Below, one piece after another: positions 10,734 to 19,253 of a DNA stretch of 64,000 bases. The notes below the pieces were generated by a model, which did not search any database, was not told the DNA's origin, and saw nothing but the letters and a program-made list of their open reading frames with translations. The DNA is from Aerococcus sanguinicola (GTDB lineage: Bacteria > Bacillota > Bacilli > Lactobacillales > Aerococcaceae): positions 1 through 64,000 of the forward strand of contig NZ_VYWO01000002.1 of assembly GCF_008726925.1 (NCBI RefSeq). Reading direction: 5' to 3'. The translations under genes were made by a program, and so were the position numbers. How positions within the stretch are numbered: the stretch's first letter is position 1; the number at the start of each line of letters is the position of its first letter.

Positions 10734-11438
10734 TTAGAACAATGTGTTGGTCTGGATGTTATAAGTTTTCTTGTACCACCATCTGCCGACGAAAGCGATG
10801 ACGGCGATGGCGAAGTAGAGGAAGGCGGGGAGGACGATGTTGATGCTGGCGGGGATAAGAATTGTGCTCAGGCTGACCACGCCGATCCAGGCAATGACAA
10901 CAGCCGCCCCAACGCCGATATAGCGGAGGATGGGGTGCTTGGCGTCCCGGTCCATGTTTTGTTGGTAGTAAGTCAGAATCGCCATCGCGAGGCCACCGAG
11001 GACGAAGTTAATGATCAAGGTCACTAGGCCAAAGGATTGGCTGTTGGCCTCTTGGTTGCTGCTGATGGCACCGATACCAGCTAGGGCAGCGAACATGCCG
11101 CCGATGAAGAGGGCACTGTCCAACCAGAGTTGCTGGAAGGTCGCAGGCTCGGCTTCGACCTGGCTTGGCCCATAGAGGACTTGCTGGACATATTGGATAG
11201 GAGTGCCATAGAGATGGTTGGCCGTGATCCCCTGGCCTTGCTTGTCCAGCATTTCCTTGATCATGGTGTTTTCATGGCGGATGGCGGCTTCCTCTGCCCC
11301 CTGAGCCTTCATTTCCTTATTGAATTGGAAGATGAAGTCCTGGTTGCGCTTGGTCAGTTTAGGATAGAGCGTTTGGTTTTCTTCTTCAAGGTCAGCCAGG
11401 CTGACTGCTTGGTCTTTGACGGATTGATCTTCTGTCAT
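10734..11438 (-). CDS. DUF1129-family membrane protein
   Basis: Protein of 234 residues. A soluble charged N-terminus (about 1-95, containing LTKRNQDFIFQFNKEM and a TPIQYV segment) is followed by four or five membrane helices (about 103-124, 132-153, 168-187, 192-214). This architecture is the DUF1129 family of Lactobacillales, commonly found next to ychF; function unknown. It starts 12 bases after ychF and is the last gene of the parA operon-like string. No T-run terminator follows directly; array B begins one base after its stop. Confidence 0.75.
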   Translation of the reverse strand: MTEDQSVKDQAVSLADLEEENQTLYPKLTKRNQDFIFQFNKEMKAQGAEEAAIRHENTMIKEMLDKQGQGITANHLYGTPIQYVQQVLYGPSQVEAEPATFQQLWLDSALFIGGMFAALAGIGAISSNQEANSQSFGLVTLIINFVLGGLAMAILTYYQQNMDRDAKHPILRYIGVGAAVVIAWIGVVSLSTILIPASINIVLPAFLYFAIAVIAFVGRWWYKKTYNIQTNTLF

Positions 11439-11450
11439 GACAATTTCCTC

Positions 11451-12548
11451 CTAAACATTGAAGCGGAAGAGCATGATGTCGCCATCTTGGACCACATAGT
11501 CCTTGCCTTCCGACCGGTACTTGCCGTGTTCCTTGCAGGCTTGCATGCTGCCGTAAGTCATTAAGTCATCATAGTGGACGGTTTCTGCCCGGATGAAGCC
11601 ACGCTCGAAGTCAGAGTGGATGATACCAGCCGCTTGAGGAGCTTTCATGCCCTTCTTGAAGGTCCAGGCGCGGACTTCTTGTTCACCAGCTGTAAAGTAA
11701 GTGGCTAGGCCAAGCAGGGTGTAAGAGCGTTGGATCAGAACATCTAGGCCTGATTGGCTCATGCCTAAGTCTTCCAGGAACATGGCCCGGTCATCCTCTT
11801 CCATAGTCGCCAGGTCTTCTTCTAACTTAGCACAGACAACCACCACTTGGGCCCCTTCTGCATCCGCAATTTCGCGAACCGCTTGGACGTGTTCGTTATC
11901 GCCAGAGGCTGCATCTTCTTCCTCGACGTTAGCGACATAGAGGACCGGCTTCATGGTGAGGAGGAAGAGTTGCTTAACAAAGCCCATTTCTTCTTCATTG
12001 AAGTCCAAGGCCCGGGCAGGTGTGCCAGCTTCTAAGGCCTCCTTGATCCGGCCCAAGACATTGGCTTCTACAACGGCTTCATGCTGCTTGGATTTAGCCA
12101 TTTTAGCCGCTTTTTCGTAGCGTTTGCTGACGCTTTCGAGGTCAGCTAGGACTAATTCCAGGTTGATGGTTTCAATATCGTCTTGGGGGTTGATACCGCC
12201 GCTGACATGGGTAATGTTCTCATCATCGAAACACCGAACCACATGGCAGATAGCATCCACTTCACGGATATTGGCCAGGAATTTATTCCCTAAACCTTCC
12301 CCCTTAGAGGCCCCCTTCACAATCCCTGCAATATCGGTAAATTCAAAGGTCGTAGGGACCGTCTTCTTAGGTTCGACCACTTCAGTAATCTTCCAGAGCC
12401 GGTCGTCAGGGACTTCCACCACGCCCACATTGGGGTCAATCGTCGCGAAGGGGTAGTTTGCTGCTTCCACTTGCGACTTGGTAATTGCGTTAAATAAGGT
12501 TGACTTACCCACATTTGGCAAGCCGACAATTCCTGCTGTTAAAGCCAT
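11451..12548 (-). CDS. ychF: Redox-regulated P-loop ATPase YchF (Obg family)
   Basis: Ribosome-associated OLA1/YchF-type P-loop protein of 365 residues that binds ATP in preference to GTP. G1 motif GLPNVGKST at 9-17, G3 DIAGIVKGA, a coiled-coil/helical middle and a C-terminal TGS domain (FTAGEQEVRAWTFKKG... through FRFNV). Length and sequence are standard. It follows the DUF951 gene closely and is probably cotranscribed with parA-parB. Confidence 0.96.
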   Translation of the reverse strand: MALTAGIVGLPNVGKSTLFNAITKSQVEAANYPFATIDPNVGVVEVPDDRLWKITEVVEPKKTVPTTFEFTDIAGIVKGASKGEGLGNKFLANIREVDAICHVVRCFDDENITHVSGGINPQDDIETINLELVLADLESVSKRYEKAAKMAKSKQHEAVVEANVLGRIKEALEAGTPARALDFNEEEMGFVKQLFLLTMKPVLYVANVEEEDAASGDNEHVQAVREIADAEGAQVVVVCAKLEEDLATMEEDDRAMFLEDLGMSQSGLDVLIQRSYTLLGLATYFTAGEQEVRAWTFKKGMKAPQAAGIIHSDFERGFIRAETVHYDDLMTYGSMQACKEHGKYRSEGKDYVVQDGDIMLFRFNV

Positions 12549-12570
12549 TGCTTATTGTTCACTCACTTTC

Positions 12571-12771
12571 CTATTCATTTTCTGCTTTTTCAATAACTTT
12601 TTTCATTTTCTTTTCGAATTCGCGCCGTGGCATCATCACGGACTGGCCGCACCCCTGGCATTTCATCCGGATATCCATCCCCATACGGATGATCTCCCAG
12701 GCATTGGTCTTGCAAGGGTGGGGCTTCTTCATCTCGACCACATCATGGAGGCCATAATTCTTGTCTACCAT
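12571..12771 (-). CDS. DUF951-family small protein
   Basis: Encodes 66 residues. MKKPHPCKTNAW and the later CxxC (CQGCG) give three cysteines (about 20, 38, 41), consistent with a small metal-binding or OB-like fold. In Firmicutes this DUF951 protein (YyaB/YyzM type) regularly sits between parB/spo0J and ychF, exactly as here. Ribosome site GGAGGGGAT precedes the ATG. Function unknown. Confidence 0.85.
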   Translation of the reverse strand: MVDKNYGLHDVVEMKKPHPCKTNAWEIIRMGMDIRMKCQGCGQSVMMPRREFEKKMKKVIEKAENE

Positions 12772-12783
12772 CCTATCCCCTCC

Positions 12784-13716
12784 TTAATCATCTAGGCGAA
12801 TATTCAATAAGTCTAAGATCCGCGTCAGGTCTTCCTCGGACAAGTATTCAATCTCAATCTTGCCGTGGTCGCCCTTGCTCTGGATCTGAACATTGGTTCC
12901 AAACTTATCCATCAAGAGGTCTTCACTCTCGCGGATATAGGTCGGTTTCTGTGGGGCTTGAACCTTCTGACTGGCTTGGGCCTCCACTGGTTCATTCAAT
13001 GTTTGGACCATCTTCTCCAATTGCCGGACCGTCATCCCCTCATTCACGACCTTCTTAGCCAATCGCGTCTGGTCTTTAGGATTCTTTAGGGCCAAAAGCG
13101 TCCGGGCCTGACCCATAGACAAGTCCCCTTCTTGGACCAGGTGCTTAACTTCAGGTGTCAAGTCCAAGAGGCGGAGGTAGTTGGCAATATAGGACCGGCT
13201 CTTGCCCAAACGCTTGGCTGCTTCAGCCTGGGTCAAGGACAGGCTATCAATTAAATTCTGATAGGCCTGGGCCTCTTCCAAGGGGGTCAGGTCTTCACGC
13301 TGCAGGTTCTCAATGATCGCTGTTTCGATCATTTGGGCATCGGTCATCTCGCGCACAATGGCGGGAATGGTCGCTGCCCCATTCAGCTTGGTCGCCCGGT
13401 AACGGCGTTCCCCTGCAATGATCTCATAGCCCTTGATGGCTGACTTGCGGAGGATAATGGGCTGGAGGAGCCCCTGCTCCGCAATGGAATCCGCCAACTC
13501 CTGCAGGGCCTTCTCAGAGAAATTGAGCCGCGGCTGGTAAGGGTTGGGGCGGATCTCATCAAGGGCAACCTCTACCACCTGCTCATGATCAGGGTCAAGC
13601 GGCGCCTGGGCAGGTCCCTGGCTATCGCTTCCGATATAATCTTTTTCAAAAGGATTGCTTTCATCTGAGAAGAAAGCGCCAATCCCTTTACCTAAACCAC
13701 GGTTCTTAGTCGTCAT
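12784..13716 (-). CDS. parB: Chromosome-partitioning protein ParB (Spo0J)
   Basis: CTP-dependent sliding clamp that loads at parS and spreads, recruiting SMC. It has 310 residues. N-terminal CTPase domain with GERRYRAT, then a helix-turn-helix (about 145-185, LTQAEAAKRLGKSRSYIANYLRLL) for parS, and a C-terminal dimerisation region ending in a KIEIEYLSEEDLTRIL segment. The start overlaps the parA end by 11 bases. Its binding sites are not near the gene but form a cluster at 57.7-60.2 kb in this window. Confidence 0.96.
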   Translation of the reverse strand: MTTKNRGLGKGIGAFFSDESNPFEKDYIGSDSQGPAQAPLDPDHEQVVEVALDEIRPNPYQPRLNFSEKALQELADSIAEQGLLQPIILRKSAIKGYEIIAGERRYRATKLNGAATIPAIVREMTDAQMIETAIIENLQREDLTPLEEAQAYQNLIDSLSLTQAEAAKRLGKSRSYIANYLRLLDLTPEVKHLVQEGDLSMGQARTLLALKNPKDQTRLAKKVVNEGMTVRQLEKMVQTLNEPVEAQASQKVQAPQKPTYIRESEDLLMDKFGTNVQIQSKGDHGKIEIEYLSEEDLTRILDLLNIRLDD

Positions 13717-14470
13717 TTGCCAGCACTTCCTTTGCTAATTCAAGATAGACTTCCGCCCCCCGCGATCGCTTGTCATAGTCGATGATGGCTAGGCCATAGG
13801 AAGGGGCTTCAGATAAGCGGACATTGCGCGGAATCAGGGTGTCATAGACCTTGTCGCCGAAGTACTTGCGCACCTCTTGGACCACTTCATTGCTGAGATT
13901 GGTCCGGGCGTCGTACATGGTCATTAGAACCCCCTCCAGCTTCAAGTGGGGGTTAAAGTGTTTCTGTACCAATTGGATGGTATTGAGTAACTGGCTCAGG
14001 CCCTCCAAGGCATAGTACTCACTCTGAACAGGAATGAGGACGGAATCCGCAGCGGTGAAGGCATTCAAGGTCAAATGCCCTAAAGAAGGTGGGCAGTCAA
14101 TGAAGATATAGTCATACTGGTCGCGGACTGGCGCAATGGCCGCCTTCATCCGCTGCTCACGGTGAGAGAGATTGGTGAGTTCCACCTCAGCCCCTGCCAA
14201 TTGCAAGGTTGCTGGCACCACGTCCACATTCTCCCGGGAAGAAGGCAGGGTCACATCGGCTAAGTCTCTGCCGTTGATGAGAACGTCATAGATATCTTCT
14301 TCCACCTCTGCCTTATTAATCCCCAAGCCACTACTGGCATTCCCTTGGGCATCGCTATCGATCAAGAGGACCTTCTTATCATGATAAGCCAGGCAGGCCG
14401 CCAGGTTCACTGTCGTGGTGGTCTTACCAACGCCACCTTTCTGATTGGCAACCGCAATTACCTTTCCCAT
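13706..14470 (-). CDS. parA: Chromosome-partitioning ATPase ParA (Soj)
   Basis: Deviant Walker-A ATPase of 254 residues that acts with ParB in origin segregation and, in Bacillus, regulates DnaA. Walker A' KGGVGKTTTT at 10-19, DCPPSLGHLTLNA and the IPRNVRLSEAPSYG segment are diagnostic. First gene of a leftward string parA-parB-DUF951-ychF-DUF1129. Ribosome site TAAGGAGG precedes the ATG. Confidence 0.96.
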   Translation of the reverse strand: MGKVIAVANQKGGVGKTTTTVNLAACLAYHDKKVLLIDSDAQGNASSGLGINKAEVEEDIYDVLINGRDLADVTLPSSRENVDVVPATLQLAGAEVELTNLSHREQRMKAAIAPVRDQYDYIFIDCPPSLGHLTLNAFTAADSVLIPVQSEYYALEGLSQLLNTIQLVQKHFNPHLKLEGVLMTMYDARTNLSNEVVQEVRKYFGDKVYDTLIPRNVRLSEAPSYGLAIIDYDKRSRGAEVYLELAKEVLANDD

Positions 14471-14690
14471 ATTCCAATTACCTCCTTAGTCGCTGATCGC
14501 TCTGTCAGCACTCAAGCAAGAAAAAAGGAAGGAAATGCGCTCCTTCCCCCTCGCATTTCTTCCGAATCCCAGATTGAGTCCGACATTCTTCGCATATATT
14601 CTATTCTGTCTCCTTCATTGTATCAAAAAAAAGGGCGCTGTGCTCGTAATTTTATATTTAGCGAGCAATCACAGGGCCTAGACTGGATAT

Positions 14691-14732
14691 TTTATAAGGA
14701 AAACAAGCCATGTTATAATGTAAGCGTAAACA
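14691..14732 (+). promoter_or_regulatory. Promoter with CcpA cre-like site for the first small membrane gene
   Basis: TTTATA (14691-14696), 17-base spacer, TATAAT (14714-14719). Directly overlapping the last -10 base is TGTAAGCGTAAACA (14719-14732), one mismatch from the catabolite-responsive element consensus TGWNANCGNTNWCA. The same arrangement recurs at 15142-15183, so the two promoters are duplicates. CcpA control is inferred. Confidence 0.6.
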
Positions 14733-14796
14733 TATTTTGTATTTGACTTGTTGCTTAGCTTTTGTTGACTTAAGCCCTAAATAAGGAGGAATCGAC

Positions 14797-14976
14797 ATGC
14801 CACGCTCCAACCTAAAGATTGTTTTCTGGTGCCTAGTGATAGATACTCTCTTACGTGTCATCTTAGAATACTACTGGGCTCCTGCTTTTTTAGAAGCTAT
14901 CCGCTATATACCTAGACGTATCGCCTTCCTCATCGTCCTCTACTACTGGTGGGAAGGGCGGAAGAAGGAAGACTAA
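14797..14976 (+). CDS. 59-residue membrane protein, copy 1 of a flanking pair
   Basis: A short gene with strong ribosome site (AAGGAGGAATCGAC before ATG). The protein starts MPRSNLKIVFWCLVIDTLLR, has one or two hydrophobic stretches (about 7-22 and 44-53), a central WAPAFLEAIRYIP segment and a charged tail WWEGRKKED. A near-identical protein is encoded at 15866-16045, on the other side of the secreted-protein gene. Conservation is strongest at the protein ends and in the last 60 bases, which are identical in DNA for long stretches. Family not recognised; immunity-type, toxin-type or holin-like roles are all possible but unsupported. Confidence 0.7.
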   Translation: MPRSNLKIVFWCLVIDTLLRVILEYYWAPAFLEAIRYIPRRIAFLIVLYYWWEGRKKED

Positions 14977-15141
14977 AAAGTTAAAAATGACCGTCCAAGT
15001 GAAATAGTTTATACCTAGTCGAGTGACTTTTAAAATAAATTTGATATAGGTACCCGCTGACAGTTAACCAGATTAATAAGATGGTATAGTTTAAATTTAA
15101 ATATAAATCTATAAAAATCAATCATATACTGAGCCTATCAT

Positions 15142-15183
15142 TTTACAGAGATAAATCTCCATGTTAAAATGTAAGCGTAAACA
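15142..15183 (+). promoter_or_regulatory. Duplicated promoter with cre-like site for the secreted-protein gene
   Basis: TTTACA (15142-15147), 17-base spacer, TAAAAT (15165-15170), overlapped by the same TGTAAGCGTAAACA cre-like motif (15170-15183) as at 14719. The shared block runs from CCATGTTA through GTAAACATA. Confidence 0.6.
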
Positions 15184-15213
15184 TAACTTGCGTATTATGA
15201 AAGGAGCACACCT

Positions 15214-15849
15214 ATAAATAAACTGAGATTCTTTTCGACTCTAGCTTTATCCGCTGCCGCTTTCTTCCCGTATTCCGCTTATGTTAACTCTACTGCACAT
15301 GCCTCTACAGAAGTTACTTCTATACAGTCTACTTCTCAAATTGATTATAAAAGTATTATTAACTACCAGCCACAAAATGGATTTAACTTAGATTATGACA
15401 AAGCTTTAGAACTAGGTTATTCTTCTCAAACCATTGAAGGAATTGAAATTGAAGTATCTCAAATGAATGACTTGATTTTTACCTACGGTGGCACCGTAAA
15501 TTTAGACACATTATCTGTAGAAGTCACTCTTCATCCCTCGACTACAGCACGAAGCGCTTCTTCTTCGCAAGTAGCTTTTAGACAAGCTTTTGGTGGTGCT
15601 CAACAATTCTACCTTAGCAACGCTGAAGCTCAAAATATGATTCAAACCCTCGAAAGTGGAGGATCTGTATCTAGTTTCTTAAGTAGTCTTGGATTGTCAA
15701 TTTTTGAAACAGCTTATCAAGGTATTTCAGCACCAACGTTATCCAACCTAAAGCAAGCTGCTAGTTCAGGCAATGGTGTTGTAATGAACGTTCAGCCTAA
15801 TTATACTGCACCTGATCTACCTCCTTCAATTTGGTTTGTGAGCCAGTAA
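15214..15849 (+). CDS. Secreted orphan protein with apparent AUA start codon
   Basis: Reading frame of 211 codons. GAAAGGAG at 15199-15206 is followed after 7 bases by ATA-AAT-AAA-CTG, and translation from that ATA gives a textbook signal peptide: basic NKLR, hydrophobic core FFSTLALSAAAFF and an AHA-S cleavage site near residue 30. No ATG, GTG or TTG lies in frame between the upstream stop (15184) and the ATG at 15463, which would remove the signal. The mature part is rich in Ser, Thr, Gln and Ala, has a YGGTVNLD segment and ends PPSIWFVSQ; no cysteines seen. Either a rare AUA start keeps expression low or an ATG-to-ATA change has silenced the gene. Not recognised; secreted effector or bacteriocin-like role is speculation. 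Confidence 0.6.
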   Translation: MNKLRFFSTLALSAAAFFPYSAYVNSTAHASTEVTSIQSTSQIDYKSIINYQPQNGFNLDYDKALELGYSSQTIEGIEIEVSQMNDLIFTYGGTVNLDTLSVEVTLHPSTTARSASSSQVAFRQAFGGAQQFYLSNAEAQNMIQTLESGGSVSSFLSSLGLSIFETAYQGISAPTLSNLKQAASSGNGVVMNVQPNYTAPDLPPSIWFVSQ

Positions 15850-15865
15850 GCGAGGAGGAATCAAC

Positions 15866-16045
15866 ATGCCACATTCCAGTTTAAAAATTGTCTTTTGGTG
15901 CTTAGTGATTAATATTATCTTACGGGTCACCCTAAGATATATTTGGTCGCCAGCCTTCCTAGAAGGCCTCCGTTATATACCCGGAAATATCGCCTTCCTC
16001 ATCGTCCTCTACTACTGGTGGGAAGGGCGGAAGAAGGAAGACTAG
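15866..16045 (+). CDS. 59-residue membrane protein, copy 2 of a flanking pair
   Basis: Starts MPHSSLKIVFWCLVINIILR and ends YYWWEGRKKED, matching copy 1 (14797-14976) over its whole length with changes mainly in the middle (WSPAFLEGLRYIPGN). Ribosome site GAGGAGGAATCAAC, 16 bases after the secreted-protein stop, so the two are probably cotranscribed. Followed by a strong terminator. Confidence 0.7.
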   Translation: MPHSSLKIVFWCLVINIILRVTLRYIWSPAFLEGLRYIPGNIAFLIVLYYWWEGRKKED

Positions 16046-16064
16046 AGAATATAAGTATAAAAAT

Positions 16065-16094
16065 AGAGGCTAGGACAAAGGTCCTGGCCTCTTT
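16065..16094 (+). terminator. Terminator after the duplicated small membrane gene
   Basis: AGAGGCTAGGAC-aaa-GGTCCTGGCCTCT followed by TTATTT. Confidence 0.8.
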
Positions 16095-16166
16095 ATTTGC
16101 TGTAAAGTTGTTCAAAAATTAAGTCCAAGAGTGAGCCCTGACATTTACTTCATATGTCGTCTAAAA

Positions 16167-17021
16167 TTAAGCTAAGACTAAACGAATTTGGGTTTGGGCA
16201 GGATCGTGGAAAATCAGGCTAGACCCGTCTTTGGCGTAGTCGATGGCTCTAGCTTGAAGCTGGTCTTCAACCCAGTCCAGGTCTTCCTGGCTGCCTTGCC
16301 AGATACTTTCGCGGAGGCCCTGGCTGGTGTAGTCTGCTTGGGGATCGATATCCTTTAGCCAAACGTTAGCGCCTAAATGATGGTGGTAGTCACCGGTCGC
16401 CATGAAGAGGGCTGACTTGCCCATGAGGAATTTAACGCCGAGCCCCATGACGTCATAGTAGAAATTCATGGTCTCTTCAATGTCATGGACGTGGAGGTGG
16501 ATATGGCCCATGATGGTTCCCTCTGGCATGCCCTGGTAGTCGCCTGGATCAGCTAGGGCGAGGACTTCTTCAGCCGCCATGGCTTCAACAATCCCGGCGA
16601 TAGCTCCAGATTCGTTAATATCCCACTCTGACTGGTCCTTGTCGGCATAGATTTCAATCCCATTGTCCTCAGGGTCTTGGAGGTAGAGGGCCTCGCTGTA
16701 ACCGTGGTCGGAAGCACCTTCCAGGGGCGCCTTGACCTGGAGGAGGTGCTTGAAGTTATTGGCTAAGTCCTTGCGGCTGGGCAGGAGGAAGGCCATATGG
16801 TAGAGGCCGGTATAGTCCTTCTTGCGCTCATCAGTCGGATAGATCTCGAGGAGGACTTGGCCATCCGGCGTGCCTAGATAATAGACATCCGTCTTGACCT
16901 CAATTAGGCTGAGGCCGATCACTTCTTGGTAGAAATCTGCCAAGGCCTTGGGGTCAATCGCATTAATAGCTACCGCCTTGGTTGTCACTTGGCTTGCTGA
17001 TTCGGTTACTTGTCTTGTCAT
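16167..17021 (-). CDS. VOC-family dioxygenase/glyoxalase-like protein (CatE type)
   Basis: Protein of 284 residues with two tandem vicinal-oxygen-chelate modules (about 17-125 and 165-280), like extradiol dioxygenases such as Bacillus CatE/YfiE. Candidate metal ligands are the first His of the MGHIHLHVHDI strand, a His in YHHHLGANVW and a late acidic residue. No aromatic-degradation genes are nearby, so the substrate is unknown. Apparently a single-gene unit. Confidence 0.75.
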   Translation of the reverse strand: MTRQVTESASQVTTKAVAINAIDPKALADFYQEVIGLSLIEVKTDVYYLGTPDGQVLLEIYPTDERKKDYTGLYHMAFLLPSRKDLANNFKHLLQVKAPLEGASDHGYSEALYLQDPEDNGIEIYADKDQSEWDINESGAIAGIVEAMAAEEVLALADPGDYQGMPEGTIMGHIHLHVHDIEETMNFYYDVMGLGVKFLMGKSALFMATGDYHHHLGANVWLKDIDPQADYTSQGLRESIWQGSQEDLDWVEDQLQARAIDYAKDGSSLIFHDPAQTQIRLVLA

Positions 17022-17200
17022 TGATTATTTACTCCTTTATTTTGCTTTTCCGTCTTTACTTACATTCAGTAACCAGTCTATCATGTTTTATTTCCAAATC
17101 GAAGCAATAAGTCTTAGAAGCATTTTGATTGGGGTAAAGGACTTTAAAGCCTTAGTCTGCTTTAACGAAAGAATTGCATTACTTTTTAGGAAGAATGCTT

Positions 17201-17365
17201 ATGTCGCGAGAAATTTTACGGTCGCTGTTACTGACCATTGTGCATAGCTACTGTATCTTCCCAATCCTAGCCCTCATCGAAAAAATATTCTCCGTGACGA
17301 CTCCTTTTGTCCTCCAGTTTCTGATCCTGCTTTTATATGTACTAGGATTGAATTTGAAAAAATAA
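17201..17365 (+). CDS. Possible small membrane protein
   Basis: 54 codons from an ATG preceded at 7 bases by AGGAAG: starts MSREILRSLLLTIVHSYCIF, has a second hydrophobic stretch (FVLQFLILLLYVLGL) and ends NLKK. Size and layout recall the 59-residue proteins at 14.8 and 15.9 kb, but sequence identity is low. In-frame upstream starts (TTG 17174, ATG 17195) are less well placed. May be spurious. Confidence 0.4.
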   Translation: MSREILRSLLLTIVHSYCIFPILALIEKIFSVTTPFVLQFLILLLYVLGLNLKK

Positions 17366-17390
17366 GGAAGCTTTGGTGTATTGTATTAGC

Positions 17391-17565
17391 GAGCATACGT
17401 TCCGCTATTGAATTTGATCGTTGAAGAGCCATGGCACCGGCTCGAGCCAAGGTCTCTCGCCTAGCGAGCTTCAAACGGCTAGCAACGGCTTACGCCGACT
17501 ATCCGTAATTCACATCGCTTGCTTGTTCATGGCTAACGATCAAATTCAAAGCTCCACTCCTGCTC
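17391..17565 (-). repeat. Second palindromic element, short copy (about 175 bp)
   Basis: Ends are inverted: GAGCA...TTGAATTTGATCGTT on the left and AACGATCAAATTCAA...TGCTC on the right. Read on the minus strand it matches the element at 24433-24722: TAGCCATGAACAAGCAA, GATGTGAATTACGGAT, then after a variable centre GAAGCTCG, TAGGCGAGAGACCTTGG and CTCGAGCCGGTGCCATGG. The terminal arms differ from the other copy but still pair with each other. No open reading frame; MITE-like or structured RNA. Confidence 0.8.
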
Positions 17566-17623
17566 AAAGCAATTGTAATAAATTTTTTTAAATCATTAGT
17601 CACTGACACTAAAACAGAGATAA

Positions 17624-17664
17624 GCAAAAAAGAAGCAATAGATGGTTGAAAAACCTGCTGCTTC
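17624..17664 (-). terminator. Terminator hairpin downstream of array C
   Basis: Minus-strand GAAGCA(gcA)GGTT-tttc-AACC(..)TGCTTC followed by TTTTTT. It would end transcripts of rsmG that have passed through array C. Confidence 0.65.
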
Positions 17665-17791
17665 CTTATTTGTTTTGAATTAAATTGTCTTGGTAGGCAT
17701 TTATTAGTGAGTAGGGTGGTGCAACTTCTAACCATCAGCTCTATTTGAAAGTTGGCCCCAGCTACTCTCAAACTCCGTTTCTATTTGAAAG

Positions 17792-18140
17792 TTGCACAGC
17801 CTCCTTGTCACTTCGCAAAAGGGAACGACCGGCTTGCAGCCGCTCTTATCCCTTTTGCCTCCAGTCATCCCTTGCTGAGCGCCTTTGCTCACACCCTGTT
17901 TAGTCGGGTTCAGGCTAGCAGAAATAGCTCCTCTTCACCAAAATCCGTCGAAGGCCTCCAGCCTTCTCTGGCTCTTTGCTCCAGAGGTCTATTTCTCCCG
18001 CCAGCCTTCACACCCTTTCTTAGTCGGGTTCGCAAGAGCAGCTTTGGAGTGCTTTCGCAAGTCGGAAACGTGCAAGCAGGGCTTGCCCTTATTCCGACTT
18101 ACTCCAAGCATCCAAAGCTAAACGCTCTTGCTCACACCCT
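17792..18140 (+). repeat. Hairpin-repeat array C (one 5'-degraded and two full units)
   Basis: Units at about 17792-17897 (lacks the GGGTTCG end), 17902-18016 and 18022-18140. Unit 3 arms: GCAAGAGC/GCTCTTGC, AGCTTTGGA/TCCAAAGCT, CAAGTCGGAA/TTCCGACTT and GCAAGC/GCTTGC. The preceding 60 bases contain CTATTTGAAAGTTG twice (17740 and 17781), which also appears in altered form before array D. The array ends 4 bases from the rsmG stop. Confidence 0.9.
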
Positions 18141-18144
18141 TTAT

Positions 18145-18861
18145 TTACTGAATTGGTTTTTTGGCTGGGGTGCCGGGTTTTCTGGGGTATTTGTTGGGGC
18201 TTTCTTTTTTCTTGGCGATGCGGATGATGTGGCGTTCGCCGGCGTCTTCTGGGAGTTCGAAGGCAGCGTCTTCGAGGAATTTGCCGCCTAGGGTAGCGAT
18301 GGCCTTCTTGGCATCTGCCAATTCGTCTTCTGCTTGGGCCCCTTTCATGGCAACGAAGAGGCCGTCTTTTTTGACCAGGGGCAGGCAGAATTCAGCGAGG
18401 ACGGAGAGGCGGGCAACAGCCCGGGCAGTAGCTAGGTCATAGTGGGCGCGGTGGGCCTTGTTCTGGCCAAATGTTTCTGCCCGGTCGTGGATGGCTTGGA
18501 CCTGGTCTAGGCCGAGTTCGTCGATTACCGTATCCAGGAAGCCAATCCGTTTTTTGAGACTGTCCACGATCGTTACTTGAAGATCTGGAAAGGCGATCTT
18601 GAGCGGGATACTCGGGAAGCCCGCGCCTGCCCCAACATCTACCAGGCTTAGGAGCTGGCTGAGGTCCACATGGAAGGCCAGGGTCAGGGAATCGTAGAAG
18701 TGCTTGAGGTAGACCTCGTCCCGGTCGGTAATAGCGGTCAGGTTCATCTTCTCATTCCACTCGACTAGGAGCTCATAGTAACGCGCGAATTGAGCCATCT
18801 GTTGGTCGGTCAGGGAGATGCCTGCTTCTTGGAGTTTTTGTTGAAATTCTTCCGGATTCAT
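18145..18861 (-). CDS. rsmG: 16S rRNA 7-methylguanosine methyltransferase RsmG
   Basis: Methylates N7 of G527 in 16S rRNA (loss gives low-level streptomycin resistance in several species). 238 residues. SAM-binding motif [16 protein letters not shown] near residues 70-85, [19 protein letters not shown] before it, and [16 protein letters not shown] after; the basic Lys/Pro tail [19 protein letters not shown] is usual in Lactobacillales. The gene is normally beside mnmG; here a dsrE-like gene and an MFS pump intervene. Confidence 0.96.
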   Translation of the reverse strand: MNPEEFQQKLQEAGISLTDQQMAQFARYYELLVEWNEKMNLTAITDRDEVYLKHFYDSLTLAFHVDLSQLLSLVDVGAGAGFPSIPLKIAFPDLQVTIVDSLKKRIGFLDTVIDELGLDQVQAIHDRAETFGQNKAHRAHYDLATARAVARLSVLAEFCLPLVKKDGLFVAMKGAQAEDELADAKKAIATLGGKFLEDAAFELPEDAGERHIIRIAKKKESPNKYPRKPGTPAKKPIQ

Positions 18862-18869
18862 GGCGCCTC

Positions 18870-19199
18870 CTAGACTCTAATATAAGCATAGCGGTCATGT
18901 TGGTAGTCGATTAAGGCAGCGACACCATCAGGGGTAACTGCCAGGCCGACTTGGGTCACCTGGTCTTCATCAATGCCTTCCCGCTCTAAGCTAGGCTTGG
19001 AGAGTTCGAAGCGCACACCCCGGTCCAACCAAGGCTTGGCCTGGTCCAGTAGTTCCTCACGCTCAGCAATCCGAACCGCTGCCCCGTTAGCGACCACTAC
19101 TGCTTTGAAATCAGGGGTCACTTCATAGGCTTTTTCTAGGTAAGTAAATAAGGTTGGCCATGCCTTCATTTCATGGGCATGGAATACCACACGTTTCAT
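18870..19199 (-). CDS. DsrE-family protein
   Basis: Encodes 109 residues from the ATG at 19199 ([15 protein letters not shown]), preceded by AAGGAG at 9 bases; the longer frame to 19304 crosses the upstream terminator and is not believed. The alternating hydrophobic strands ([44 protein letters not shown]) match the DsrE/DsrF-like fold, but the conserved cysteine of sulfur-relay members is not seen, so the role is open. Nine bases before rsmG; probably cotranscribed. Confidence 0.65.
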   Translation of the reverse strand: MKRVVFHAHEMKAWPTLFTYLEKAYEVTPDFKAVVVANGAAVRIAEREELLDQAKPWLDRGVRFELSKPSLEREGIDEDQVTQVGLAVTPDGVAALIDYQHDRYAYIRV

Positions 19200-19253
19200 T
19201 CCGATCGACTCCTTCTCGTCTATTGTCACTGTCAGTATAGCATACTTCCCCCC

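Noticed and set aside
17391..17565. Palindromic element considered an insertion sequence
   Set aside because: Too short, no transposase frame in either copy and no obvious target duplication; at most a non-autonomous element.
17499..17771. Minus-strand open frame of 90 codons
   Set aside because: It crosses the palindromic element and a terminator hairpin and has no ribosome site.
17752..18291. Plus-strand open frame of 179 codons
   Set aside because: It is made of array C plus antisense rsmG; no ribosome site and no family resemblance.
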